Source: an uncultured Bacteroidota bacterium (GTDB lineage: Bacteria > Bacteroidota > Bacteroidia > Chitinophagales > Chitinophagaceae). Taken from it: a stretch of DNA of 6,290 nucleotides. The notes below the pieces were generated by a model. That model did no database searches and had not been told where the DNA came from. It saw only the letters and a list, made by a program, of their open reading frames with translations. The DNA lies in contig CAIVHI010000402.1 of the NCBI GenBank assembly GCA_903905685.1, positions 1 through 6,290 of the forward strand, read 5' to 3'. A program made the position numbers and the translations under genes. Below, in pieces: positions 1 through 6,172 of the stretch; the first letter of the stretch is position 1, and each line of letters opens with the position of its first letter.

Positions 1-1179
1 CGAAAACACCAGAACCTGCCCGGACGTGTATTTGCCATTGAAAAAGAAGGTTTCGGGAAAGATGAGTAAGATGCCTATCATGGGCAAGTACAGCCGGTGT
101 TCAAAAGTCTGTTCATTCAAACTGGCAGGCACTAACAGAACGGGTAGCAGAAACAAGAAGAACAACAAAATGGCCGCCGATAATTTCTTCCAGTCCTTTT
201 TGGGAGAAAGCAATAGCACCACTGCAAACGCGGCCACCCCTCCAAACCCCAGATAGTTCACGGTATCTTCCATAATAGGGAAAACGCTCAGGTTTACGGG
301 CAGCACAATTTTGCCGATATACTGCCAAATTAGGGGGAGGTGCCTCACAATATCCTGCGCGGTGCCGCCACCCAGCCCCACCTGTACCGTTGCATGGCGG
401 CGGGCAAAAAACCAAATGGCGAAACAGCCCGCCCAAATTCCATATTGCAACAAATTCCTAGGCTCGAACACGCCTCGCCCCAAATACAAAATCAAAATGA
501 CGAAAGCAGCAGGGGCGGCAAACACAGCGGTCTCCTTCGTGAAGAATGCAGCAAGAAGGAATAGTGTAGAACCCAATATTTTCAAGGGCTTCCCGGTTTG
601 AACAAAATCAACCGACAATATCAAAAACGAAAGCACGAACACCGCCAACAAGGTATCGTTGCGGCCGGGTATCCAGGCAACCGCTTGAGTGAGCACCGGG
701 TGAACGGCAAAGAACACCGACAACACGAAGGCAATTGGCCCGGTAATCCGTAAACGCCCAAATAATTTGAACAATAGGATTACGGAAGTGAGGTGGAGCA
801 ACAAATTGACCAAATGATACAGATAGATGTGCTGGCCATGGTCTGCCAACCAATAATTCAATATCATCGAGTCGGAGAACAGCGGACGATAGTAGGGGTC
901 TTTCACTGCATCGAACAATCCGCGATTGAATGCACCCCAAAGGTTGGCGAGATTCTCGTTGAATGCCTGAAAGTCGCGGATGAAAATGGAATCATCCAAT
1001 TCCGTCAATCCGTACTTCAAGCTAGGCACATACAAAAGGAATACCAGTGCAGCGAGCCAAAGCGTAGGATAAGGAATGACGAATGAATCGGAGTCTGCCA
1101 ACTTGGTGGTGGAAGGCTCCTGCACCGGCTGGATAAGCGGTGCTTTGCTCGATGTTGAGGTGTAATTCTTTTTAGCCAA
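1..1179 (-). CDS. TMTC-like GT-C membrane glycosyltransferase, C-terminus cut by window edge
   Basis: The minus strand is open for 393 codons from a TTG at 1179 to position 1, where the window ends. The TTG is the best start because it gives MAKKNYTS, an in-frame stop lies five codons upstream, and the first in-frame ATG falls inside the conserved domain. After about 35 hydrophilic residues comes a polytopic membrane protein with the GT-C layout. ELDD at residues 60-63 sits in the first outer loop, where the acidic catalytic pair is expected. Then come DPYYRPL (94-100), YHLVNLLLHL (121-130), HPVLTQAVAWIPGRND (160-175), FTKE (213-216) and FEHRLYLP (359-366). The HP-x-x-TQAVAW-x-x-GR, KE and ER/HRLYLP-type motifs resemble eukaryotic TMTC O-mannosyltransferases and their bacterial TPR-containing relatives. 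The gene downstream of the spacer on this strand is a paralogue. The family would transfer a sugar from a polyprenyl-phosphate donor; sugar and acceptor are unknown. The missing C-terminus probably holds repeats. Confidence 0.85.
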   Translation of the reverse strand, partial: MAKKNYTSTSSKAPLIQPVQEPSTTKLADSDSFVIPYPTLWLAALVFLLYVPSLKYGLTELDDSIFIRDFQAFNENLANLWGAFNRGLFDAVKDPYYRPLFSDSMILNYWLADHGQHIYLYHLVNLLLHLTSVILLFKLFGRLRITGPIAFVLSVFFAVHPVLTQAVAWIPGRNDTLLAVFVLSFLILSVDFVQTGKPLKILGSTLFLLAAFFTKETAVFAAPAAFVILILYLGRGVFEPRNLLQYGIWAGCFAIWFFARRHATVQVGLGGGTAQDIVRHLPLIWQYIGKIVLPVNLSVFPIMEDTVNYLGFGGVAAFAVVLLLSPKKDWKKLSAAILLFFLFLLPVLLVPASLNEQTFEHRLYLPMIGILLIFPETFFFNGKYTSGQVLVFS

Positions 1180-1283
1180 AACTAGAAAGGTTTACCCAAA
1201 GTTAAAAAAAATTTCACACTTGCATCTTTTCACAGGCAATGCAATAAAATGTCATAAAGAGGAACTTTGTAATTTATTGGTTT
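1180..1283 (-). other. AT-rich spacer between tandem paralogues, weak hairpin and T-tract
   Basis: This spacer has no gene. Read on the minus strand, after the stop of the upstream paralogue it contains a weak inverted repeat, TTGCAT / ATGCAA (1239-1244 and 1220-1225, 13-base loop), and about eight bases later a run of eight T (1204-1211). Together these could be a poor intrinsic terminator for the 1284-2933 gene, but the stem is only 6 bp. Two direct copies of TGTGAAA (1228-1234 and 1212-1218) start 16 bases apart and could be protein-binding half-sites. With the -7 box at 1197-1204, the layout suggests the downstream paralogue has its own transcription start. Confidence 0.3.
1197..1204 (-). 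promoter_or_regulatory. Bacteroidota -7 box (TAACTTTG) for the gene starting at 1179
   Basis: On the minus strand TAACTTTG fits the Bacteroidota sigma consensus TAnnTTTG exactly. It would place transcription start near 1190 and leave a leader of roughly ten bases before the TTG at 1179. No convincing TTTG -33 element lies about 20 bases upstream, so the call rests on the -7 box and its position. Confidence 0.4.
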
Positions 1284-2933
1284 TTAATGTACTATAAGTG
1301 CGCTTGACTGAAAAAAAAATTTAGGGCCCCAGTCCGACGGAGACAATTGCATGACAATTCCGCACTTCCTGTCGGTATCCTTTAACCGACACGGGGCGCC
1401 CTTTTCAGCAACATTTACAAAATTACGAAGGTGTTTCTTCGCACCAATGGTATCTCCACCATAGAGTGCCGTTTGCGCCAAGTAATACTCGCACTCAACC
1501 GCATGAGTGATGGATTGTTCCCTGTACAGGTATATGGCGGCAGAGTCCAACGAATTTTGTGTCAATAAAAAGACTCCGTACCGTAAATTTACATAGCGAT
1601 GTTTGGAATCCAACTGCAAGGCAGTCCGCAATAGTGCCCCTTTGCGCGCATGGTCAACAGTTTGTTCTGCGAGCATCATATTGGTGGTTGCGGCATGTGG
1701 AGCAGCGGCATAAGCTGCACTCCAAAACGCAACCCGACCGGAGAACACCCTGCTGTAATTCCAACCCCATCCCATATATAGCAAGCAGACAACTGCCGCA
1801 ATAGCAACGGCCACCCGGCGCGGCAGCCGAATAGCGGTGACCAGCCCGCCCAGTGACGGCAGCAACAAGGCAATCGGCACATATAGCCGATGCTCGAACA
1901 GTGGAGCCGACCGGCTGGAATTGGGCACCAACAGGGTAGGCAAAAGGAGCAGCCCGAACATACAAAGGCCCGCAACCAAGCGTTTGCGGACGGATGCACC
2001 GACACGAAAAAGCAATGCCGAGGTCATGGCAATTGCCGCTAAGCCTGGCCACAGGGCTCCATCGTTGAGGGTTGGATAGGGGGACAAACCGATAGGAATG
2101 ATGCATTTGCCATAGTATTGAACCAATGCCGGAAGTTGCATTGCGGCCGCATATACCACCGATTTATTTACCGGTATTCCCGGCCGCCCCGTCCCAAAAT
2201 GCACCGCAAGCCACCATATCAGCGGGCAAAGCGATAGTGCACCAATAAGTACCGACAATCTTCCGGCCCGACCATCGGCATAAATCAACACCCAAATCGC
2301 GGCTACCGGTAGGGCGACGAGGCCGGTCTCTTTAGTGAAACCGGCACAGCCCCCCCAAACAACCGCTCCAATCAAGTGTGCGCCCCCGCCGGAATTTCGG
2401 TATTGAACGGCCATGATGAGCATAGCGAAGACGAAAATGCCCAACAGGCTGTCGTTACGCCCGGGAATCCAAGCCACGGCTTGCGTGAGGGCCGGATGTA
2501 TGGCAAAACATGCGGCTAGCAGAGAGCTTGCAAGGCAGCCGCACTTGGAAACGGTAAACAATCGGTAGAGTAACAAGACTCCCGCAAGATGCAATGCGAC
2601 ATTCACCAAATGGTAGCCCACGGGCGAGTCACCAAAAAATTGGTAGTCCAATATTACGGAATCGAGAAATAGGGGACGGTAATAGGGGCTGTGCAGCGAT
2701 TGGAATACGCCTCGGCCAAAGGCAGTCCAAATATTGGAGAACTGGGCGTTGAACGCAGCATTGCCCGCTATCAGCGATCGGTCGTCGAGGTCGGTAAAGG
2801 CATAGGCCAATGTGGGGAGATAACGCATCAGCACCAGTGCAGCCAGTAAGGCATAGGCCATCCATGCCGACCTCCGGCCAATGACGGACACGCGCCGCGC
2901 AAATTCGCCCGATTGAGTGCCCTGTATCGCCAT
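1284..2933 (-). CDS. TMTC-like GT-C membrane glycosyltransferase with TPR-like C-terminus
   Basis: This is a complete 549-residue polytopic membrane protein starting at ATG. Motifs in order are DLDD (48-51, the probable catalytic acidic pair in the first outer loop), SPYYRPL (82-88), YHLVNVALHL (107-116), HPALTQAVAWIPGRND (146-161), FTKETG (199-204) and FEHRLYVP (346-353). Hydrophobic helices run between them to about residue 392. Residues 415-510 are soluble and helical with TPR-like spacing (LLRTALQLDSKHRYVNLRYGVFLL, split here by no gap, then YYLAQTALYGGDTIGAKKHL), but no textbook repeat. Motif set and order match the partial gene at 1-1179, so the two are tandem paralogues. By family (TMTC and bacterial TPR glycosyltransferases) it should glycosylate an extracytoplasmic acceptor from a polyprenyl-phosphate sugar; sugar and target are inferred only. 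The last ten codons follow a run of nine T, so the exact C-terminus depends on that homopolymer being read correctly. Confidence 0.88.
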   Translation of the reverse strand: MAIQGTQSGEFARRVSVIGRRSAWMAYALLAALVLMRYLPTLAYAFTDLDDRSLIAGNAAFNAQFSNIWTAFGRGVFQSLHSPYYRPLFLDSVILDYQFFGDSPVGYHLVNVALHLAGVLLLYRLFTVSKCGCLASSLLAACFAIHPALTQAVAWIPGRNDSLLGIFVFAMLIMAVQYRNSGGGAHLIGAVVWGGCAGFTKETGLVALPVAAIWVLIYADGRAGRLSVLIGALSLCPLIWWLAVHFGTGRPGIPVNKSVVYAAAMQLPALVQYYGKCIIPIGLSPYPTLNDGALWPGLAAIAMTSALLFRVGASVRKRLVAGLCMFGLLLLPTLLVPNSSRSAPLFEHRLYVPIALLLPSLGGLVTAIRLPRRVAVAIAAVVCLLYMGWGWNYSRVFSGRVAFWSAAYAAAPHAATTNMMLAEQTVDHARKGALLRTALQLDSKHRYVNLRYGVFLLTQNSLDSAAIYLYREQSITHAVECEYYLAQTALYGGDTIGAKKHLRNFVNVAEKGAPCRLKDTDRKCGIVMQLSPSDWGPKFFFQSSALIVH

Positions 2934-2937
2934 TTCT

Positions 2938-2945
2938 CAAAAGTA
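2938..2945 (-). promoter_or_regulatory. Possible -7 box (TACTTTTG) for the gene starting at 2933
   Basis: TACTTTTG on the minus strand fits TAnnTTTG, but it ends only four bases before the ATG at 2933. Transcription would then begin at or very near the start codon and give a leaderless message. No -33 element at the right spacing was seen, so this may be chance in an AT-rich stretch. Confidence 0.25.
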
Positions 2946-3036
2946 ACAAAATACCGGTAGCCCAGATAAACGCACTGCGTTCAAAAAAGGCTCATAAAAT
3001 TTGTGTAAAATGGGGTTTCGCATTTCAGGGATTGTA

Positions 3037-3044
3037 TATATTTG
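3037..3044 (+). promoter_or_regulatory. Bacteroidota -7 box (TATATTTG) for the hydrolase gene at 3068
   Basis: TATATTTG fits TAnnTTTG exactly. It predicts transcription start near 3051 and a leader of about 17 bases before the ATG at 3068. A possible degenerate -33 element, TTTCG, lies at 3016-3020, 16 bases upstream. The box overlaps the in-frame TTG at 3032, which argues against that codon being the true start. Confidence 0.45.
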
Positions 3045-3067
3045 AGCTGCAATCAACTACTCAACTT

Positions 3068-3748
3068 ATGAAATTCACCTTTTATGGTCATGCCTGCTTC
3101 TCGGTAGTATCCGGTGGCAAAACCTTCTTGTTCGACCCCTTTATTACGCCCAATGAATTGACCCACGGCAAGGTCAACCTAAGCGACATCAAGGCCGACT
3201 ACATCTTGGTGTCTCATGGCCACGGCGACCATGTTGCCGACCTTGTAGCATTGGCGCTTCAAACAGGAGCCACCGTGATTGGAGCTTACGAAGTGGTGGG
3301 ATGGGCCCAGAAACTAGGCGTTCAAAACGTGCGCCCTATGAATTTCGGCTCGGCAACCCTCGATTTCGGACGGTTGCACTTTGTGCCCGCAGCCCACAGC
3401 AGCTCCTTACCCGACGGCTCCTACGGCGGCAATCCGGGTGGTTTCATCGTCACTACATCGGAAGGCACGTTTTATTATAGCGGAGACACTGGCCTGACCA
3501 TGGAAATGCAGTTGGTGCCCCATTACGGCAAGTCGAAATTCGCCATCCTACCCGTAGGTGGCAACTTCACCATGGATGCCGACGATGCCTTGACAGCCGC
3601 CCGCATGATTGACTGCGACAAAATTATCGGTGTACACTTCGACACATTCGGTCTAATCAAGATAGACCACGACGCCGCTAAAAAGGTGTTCGCCGATGCC
3701 GGCAAGGAGTTGCTGTTGTTGGAAATTGGGGAAAGTGTGACGTTATAA
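3068..3748 (+). CDS. UPF0173 family metal-dependent hydrolase (metallo-beta-lactamase fold)
   Basis: This 226-residue protein has a full-length UPF0173 (YtkL-like) architecture. It opens with MKFTFYGHACF, followed by DPF (23-25), the zinc-binding motif SHGHGDH (49-55, ligands H50, H52, D54, H55), AAH (108-110), the SGDTG loop (138-142, bridging D140), NFTMDADDA (166-174) and GVHFDTF (188-194, H190). All metal-ligand positions expected of the fold are present. The family norm 'GDNFTM' reads GGNFTM here. ATG 3068 is chosen over an in-frame TTG at 3032 because family members begin at MK(F/I/V)x(Y/F)xGH and because a promoter box overlaps the upstream codon. It should be a cytoplasmic metallo-hydrolase; no substrate is established for the family. 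It is divergent from the glycosyltransferase gene at 2933 and convergent with the RidA-like gene, so it is probably transcribed alone. Confidence 0.93.
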   Translation: MKFTFYGHACFSVVSGGKTFLFDPFITPNELTHGKVNLSDIKADYILVSHGHGDHVADLVALALQTGATVIGAYEVVGWAQKLGVQNVRPMNFGSATLDFGRLHFVPAAHSSSLPDGSYGGNPGGFIVTTSEGTFYYSGDTGLTMEMQLVPHYGKSKFAILPVGGNFTMDADDALTAARMIDCDKIIGVHFDTFGLIKIDHDAAKKVFADAGKELLLLEIGESVTL

Positions 3749-3759
3749 GATTCCTCCAC

Positions 3760-3806
3760 CAAATGCATAAGGCACCGGGGCGATGCCTCGGTGCCTTATG
3801 CATTTG
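3760..3806. terminator. Bidirectional hairpin terminator between convergent genes
   Basis: A 22-bp stem with one G-T(U) wobble (3760-3781 pairing with 3785-3806) closes on a three-base GAT loop. The core arm reads AAATGCATAAGGCACCG and its complement. It begins 11 bases after the hydrolase stop at 3748 and lies 5 bases beyond the RidA-like gene's stop at 3812, so it is placed to end both transcripts. Neither flank has a clear T-run, so it is not a classical Rho-independent site; such strong hairpins between convergent Bacteroidota genes are still most simply read as terminators. Confidence 0.7.
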
Positions 3807-3811
3807 AAATA

Positions 3812-4222
3812 TCAATCTACAGTGGCAATGCACTTCAACTCTATGGCGATAGCCGTAGGAAGCGAGTCTATGCCCACCGTGGTTCGGCACGGCTGGTTGG
3901 TGCCGAAATATTCGGCATAAATACGGTTGTATGTCGCGAAATCGCGTTGCATATTGGTAAGGAACACCGTGACGTCTACGAGGTTTTCCCATTTGGACCC
4001 AGAGGTTTCCAAGATGGTGCGCACGTTTTGAAACACGCTATGGCACTGAGCTTCAAAGTCGAACGAGATGTGGTTGCCGTGCTTGTCGGCCACGAGTCCC
4101 GGTATTTCGTCGGAGCCCGCCTTGCGCGGCCCTACTCCCGAGAGGAACAATAGGTTGCCCACCCTGCGGGCATGCGGGTAGAGCCCAACGGGTTTCGGAG
4201 CTTTATCTGTCGAAAACTGCAT
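3812..4222 (-). CDS. RidA-family protein, 2-aminomuconate deaminase-like
   Basis: This 136-residue protein is a Rid/YjgF/YER057c/UK114 family member of usual length. It has the N-terminal KPVGLYPHARRVGNLLFLSG block (10-29), the QNVRTILE helix (65-72), LVDVTVFLT (81-89) and the C-terminal CRTTVGIDSLP...IELKCIA. R113 and E128 match the family's conserved arginine and glutamate of the inter-subunit active-site cleft. Canonical RidA has a 'GPYSQA' block; here it is GLYPHAR followed by SGVGPR, the pattern I associate with 2-aminomuconate deaminase of tryptophan/kynurenine and aminophenol breakdown. It should be a soluble trimer releasing ammonia from an enamine/imine or 2-aminomuconate. No other kynurenine-pathway gene lies in the window, so the exact substrate is an inference. 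It has its own promoter-like sequence and shares a terminator hairpin with the hydrolase gene. Confidence 0.92.
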   Translation of the reverse strand: MQFSTDKAPKPVGLYPHARRVGNLLFLSGVGPRKAGSDEIPGLVADKHGNHISFDFEAQCHSVFQNVRTILETSGSKWENLVDVTVFLTNMQRDFATYNRIYAEYFGTNQPCRTTVGIDSLPTAIAIELKCIATVD

Positions 4223-4238
4223 ATCGAATGGTTTTGTA

Positions 4239-4272
4239 CAAAGGAAAACGAAAAGGGGTAATCGACCAAAAA
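4239..4272 (-). promoter_or_regulatory. Promoter-like -33/-7 pair upstream of the RidA-like gene
   Basis: On the minus strand a TTTTTG (4267-4272) is followed after 20 bases by TTCCTTTG (4239-4246), one mismatch from TAnnTTTG. The spacing suits the Bacteroidota primary sigma factor. Transcription would start near 4232, giving a leader of about ten bases before ATG 4222. The mismatch in the TA step keeps confidence moderate. Confidence 0.35.
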
Positions 4273-4354
4273 GTTACATACCTGCTACCGGTATTGCGAA
4301 ATAGGGCAATGACACACAAAAATTGTCGGCATCCAAAAACGCTCCACATAAACA

Positions 4355-5833
4355 TCACTGCATCTGCCCCACCCTATACACCGTATAGATATGCGACCGC
4401 TCCTGCCAGTTGCCGACATTGAATTTCAGGACGAGGTCGGGGAACAGGCAGTACAGCTTCTCGAGGTGGAAGCCGGCGGGCTTGTGGCCCAATTTGATAC
4501 CCGGGCTGATATAGAGCACCTTGCCGGCCGTGGGGCTATCTACCAACGCGGCCAGCTCGGCATGATTATGGATGTGCCGCACCTCGACATTGGAGGGCTG
4601 GTAGAAATGCACGCGAACATCGTTGAGCAGGTATGGGCAGTGGGAAAAATAAACCACCGTTACCTTCTCCCCACCCGCATAGCGGCACACAAAGTTGTAA
4701 TAGCTGATGACCTCTTGGGCGGGTGCAAACACCCGATATACCAATACCACGGCATTCACTACAACGAGGGTCTTCCAAGTCCATGTCAATGGGCGCGCGT
4801 GTTGGGCATATCGGGTATAGACCCACTCTGCACCTGTTGCGGCAAAAAACAGGAACGGCAATGCCATCGGGAACAGGAAACGCATTTCCTTATGGGCAAT
4901 CAGGAAGTGGCCCAACAAAAAAGCAGTCACGGCAAACCCAAAAACGTGCTTCCAACGCTGCCGAACCCCGATACAAAACAACACCATGAGCACCAAGCTT
5001 ATGGGCGGCACTGCCGATTGGAAGAACAGGTTGAAGTAGTTCCACCAGGGGTCGGTGCCCCATTTCGCAGCCATATTCCTCACCATGTTCACGTGGTAGT
5101 AGTTGTAAGGCGAGATGACCCACATGCCATAAAACCAGTAGTCGGCGAGAACAGCCAAACCGATGCCCAAGAGCGTACCCGTCACAATAGCCATAAAATC
5201 GGCCCATTTGGCCCGCGCCACAGCAATGAGCCATATCGCCGCGCCGCCTAGTGCGAACACCATCTGCAACCTAATGAACAACATGAGGCCGCAAAGCACA
5301 CCCGCCCCCAAGTAGCGCAGGATTTTTTGGTTTTGCCCGCCACCGGTGTCGGGCAGCAGTAGGAAGACACACAAAAACAGCAGTGCGGCCAGGTTTTCGG
5401 AAGAGAACCGAACGCTCATATAGGGCACATACCACAGCAACATGGCCGCCATTACAAAGACTGTCTTGCCGCGTTGGGTCTCGAAAGCCGGCAAGAGCCG
5501 CAGCACTACATGGCAAGCCGTAAACCACATGGCGATACCTATGCACAAGCGCAGCAGGAAAATGGCCGTCACCGGACTAAAGCAATGCGCCCAAACCAAT
5601 GGCTGCCAAATGCAGTAGGCCAAAAGTGGTTGCAATGCCGAGCGGCATTGGTTTTGAAACTCCCAAGGGAGGTCTTGGGGTGGCGTGTGGAACAGCTTGT
5701 AGTTGGCAAACTCCAACACCTGAAAATGCTCGTCGGGATGGTTGGACCCCACGCTGAACCAGGCCGCCAAGACAACAGCGGCAAGCCCGGCCAAAAACCA
5801 TTTCCGGTAAACACCCTGTTGAAAAATGCCCAT
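4355..5833 (-). CDS. GT22 (PIG-B/ALG9-type) mannosyltransferase-like membrane protein
   Basis: This is a 492-residue polytopic membrane protein. After a first helix (about 12-28) comes NHPDEHFQVLEFA (31-43), the GT22 signature whose acidic pair D34/E35 lies in the first outer loop. WEFQNQCRSALQP (57-69), RFSSENLA (142-149), FIRLQ (186-190), DYWFYG (231-236), KWGTDPWWNYF (257-267) and HKEMRFLFP (314-322) follow. HPDE, WE(F/Y)...RS, GT.PW and HKE.RF(L/I)FP are hallmarks of the PIG-B, ALG9 and ALG12 mannosyltransferases that use dolichyl-phosphate mannose. By family the bacterial protein should move mannose or a like sugar from a polyprenyl-phosphate carrier to a lipid or glycan acceptor outside the membrane. 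Residues 375-492 form a soluble C-terminal domain. ATG 5833 is preferred; a GTG at 5857 would add eight residues but lies about where transcription is predicted to begin. The RidA-like gene follows on the same strand after 132 bases and probably uses its own promoter. Confidence 0.87.
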   Translation of the reverse strand: MGIFQQGVYRKWFLAGLAAVVLAAWFSVGSNHPDEHFQVLEFANYKLFHTPPQDLPWEFQNQCRSALQPLLAYCIWQPLVWAHCFSPVTAIFLLRLCIGIAMWFTACHVVLRLLPAFETQRGKTVFVMAAMLLWYVPYMSVRFSSENLAALLFLCVFLLLPDTGGGQNQKILRYLGAGVLCGLMLFIRLQMVFALGGAAIWLIAVARAKWADFMAIVTGTLLGIGLAVLADYWFYGMWVISPYNYYHVNMVRNMAAKWGTDPWWNYFNLFFQSAVPPISLVLMVLFCIGVRQRWKHVFGFAVTAFLLGHFLIAHKEMRFLFPMALPFLFFAATGAEWVYTRYAQHARPLTWTWKTLVVVNAVVLVYRVFAPAQEVISYYNFVCRYAGGEKVTVVYFSHCPYLLNDVRVHFYQPSNVEVRHIHNHAELAALVDSPTAGKVLYISPGIKLGHKPAGFHLEKLYCLFPDLVLKFNVGNWQERSHIYTVYRVGQMQ

Positions 5834-5850
5834 GGTATGATTAGATTTTA

Positions 5851-5886
5851 CCCACACAAAGCCTACTGCGCCTCATGGTTTCAAGG
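5851..5886 (-). promoter_or_regulatory. Weak promoter-like sequence upstream of the GT22 gene
   Basis: On the minus strand a CTTG and, 16 bases later, TAGGCTTTG resemble a -33/-7 pair, but the -7 box carries one extra base relative to TAnnTTTG. If used, transcription would begin at roughly 5845-5850, leaving a short leader before ATG 5833 and excluding the GTG at 5857. This is a tentative call. Confidence 0.2.
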
Positions 5887-6128
5887 GTGGATGTGGTACC
5901 GGCCACCAAATGGCCGAAGCATATGCAAAAAATATGATTGATTTTGCAAATTTAATGCCCTTACCCGGGAAATGCAAGGGTGGCACAAGCTTAAAGACGG
6001 CTGCGCCAACATTTTCAGGCGGCAAGGCCGCGTTTCAATGGGGGTTATGCTCGCCTAACATCTTCAAATTGTCCAATAAATCGAGTGGCCATTTCTCTTT
6101 CACCTAGTCCCATGTCGGCGAATCTCCT

Positions 6129-6136
6129 TAAATTTG
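6129..6136 (+). promoter_or_regulatory. Bacteroidota -7 box (TAAATTTG) for the gene at 6173
   Basis: TAAATTTG fits TAnnTTTG exactly, predicting transcription start near 6143 and a leader of about 30 AT-rich bases. The box lies inside the first of two direct copies of TTAAATTT (6128-6135 and 6141-6148). No clear TTTG -33 element was found at normal spacing. Confidence 0.45.
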
Positions 6137-6172
6137 TAAGTTAAATTTAAATTGTTTTAATAGCCCATCCCG

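Larger units (their letters stand above)
5834..6172. other. 339-base divergent intergenic region without a convincing gene
   Basis: This lies between the divergent GT22 gene and the secreted-protein gene. It holds small dyads: CGGCCA-N5-TGGCCG (5900-5916), TGCAAAA-N11-TTTTGCA (5924-5948) and the mini-hairpin GCGGC-AAG-GCCGC (6019-6031). The TGCAAAA dyad has the geometry of an operator for a dimeric regulator, which is inference only. A 65-codon reading frame at 5910-6107 (+) has no family likeness and no promoter, so it is not called. No tRNA, riboswitch or insertion-sequence end was recognised. Confidence 0.4.

Noticed and set aside
608..940. Minus-strand frame of 110 codons within the partial glycosyltransferase gene
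   Set aside because: It is in a different frame from the continuous 393-codon reading that carries all the GT-C motifs.
3032..3067. TTG at 3032 as the start of the UPF0173 gene
   Set aside because: It adds 12 residues absent from the family and is overlapped by the TATATTTG promoter box, so it probably lies upstream of the transcript start.
4228..4422. A 64-codon frame on the plus strand between the RidA-like and GT22 genes
   Set aside because: It overlaps the RidA promoter-like elements and runs antisense into the GT22 3' end; the product is low in protein-like character.
4391..5251. A 286-codon open frame on the plus strand antisense to the GT22 gene
   Set aside because: It lies wholly inside the GT22 coding region apart from its orientation, has no family-like motifs, and its opposite strand carries a full set of GT22 signatures. 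It is a shadow frame caused by codon bias.
5910..6107. A 65-codon frame on the plus strand in the divergent gap
   Set aside because: No recognisable motif, no promoter box or ribosome-binding site, and composition like the surrounding intergenic DNA. Kept only as part of the gap description.
6141..6150. Palindrome TTAAATTTAA as an operator
   Set aside because: It is in a very AT-rich leader where such short palindromes are expected by chance.
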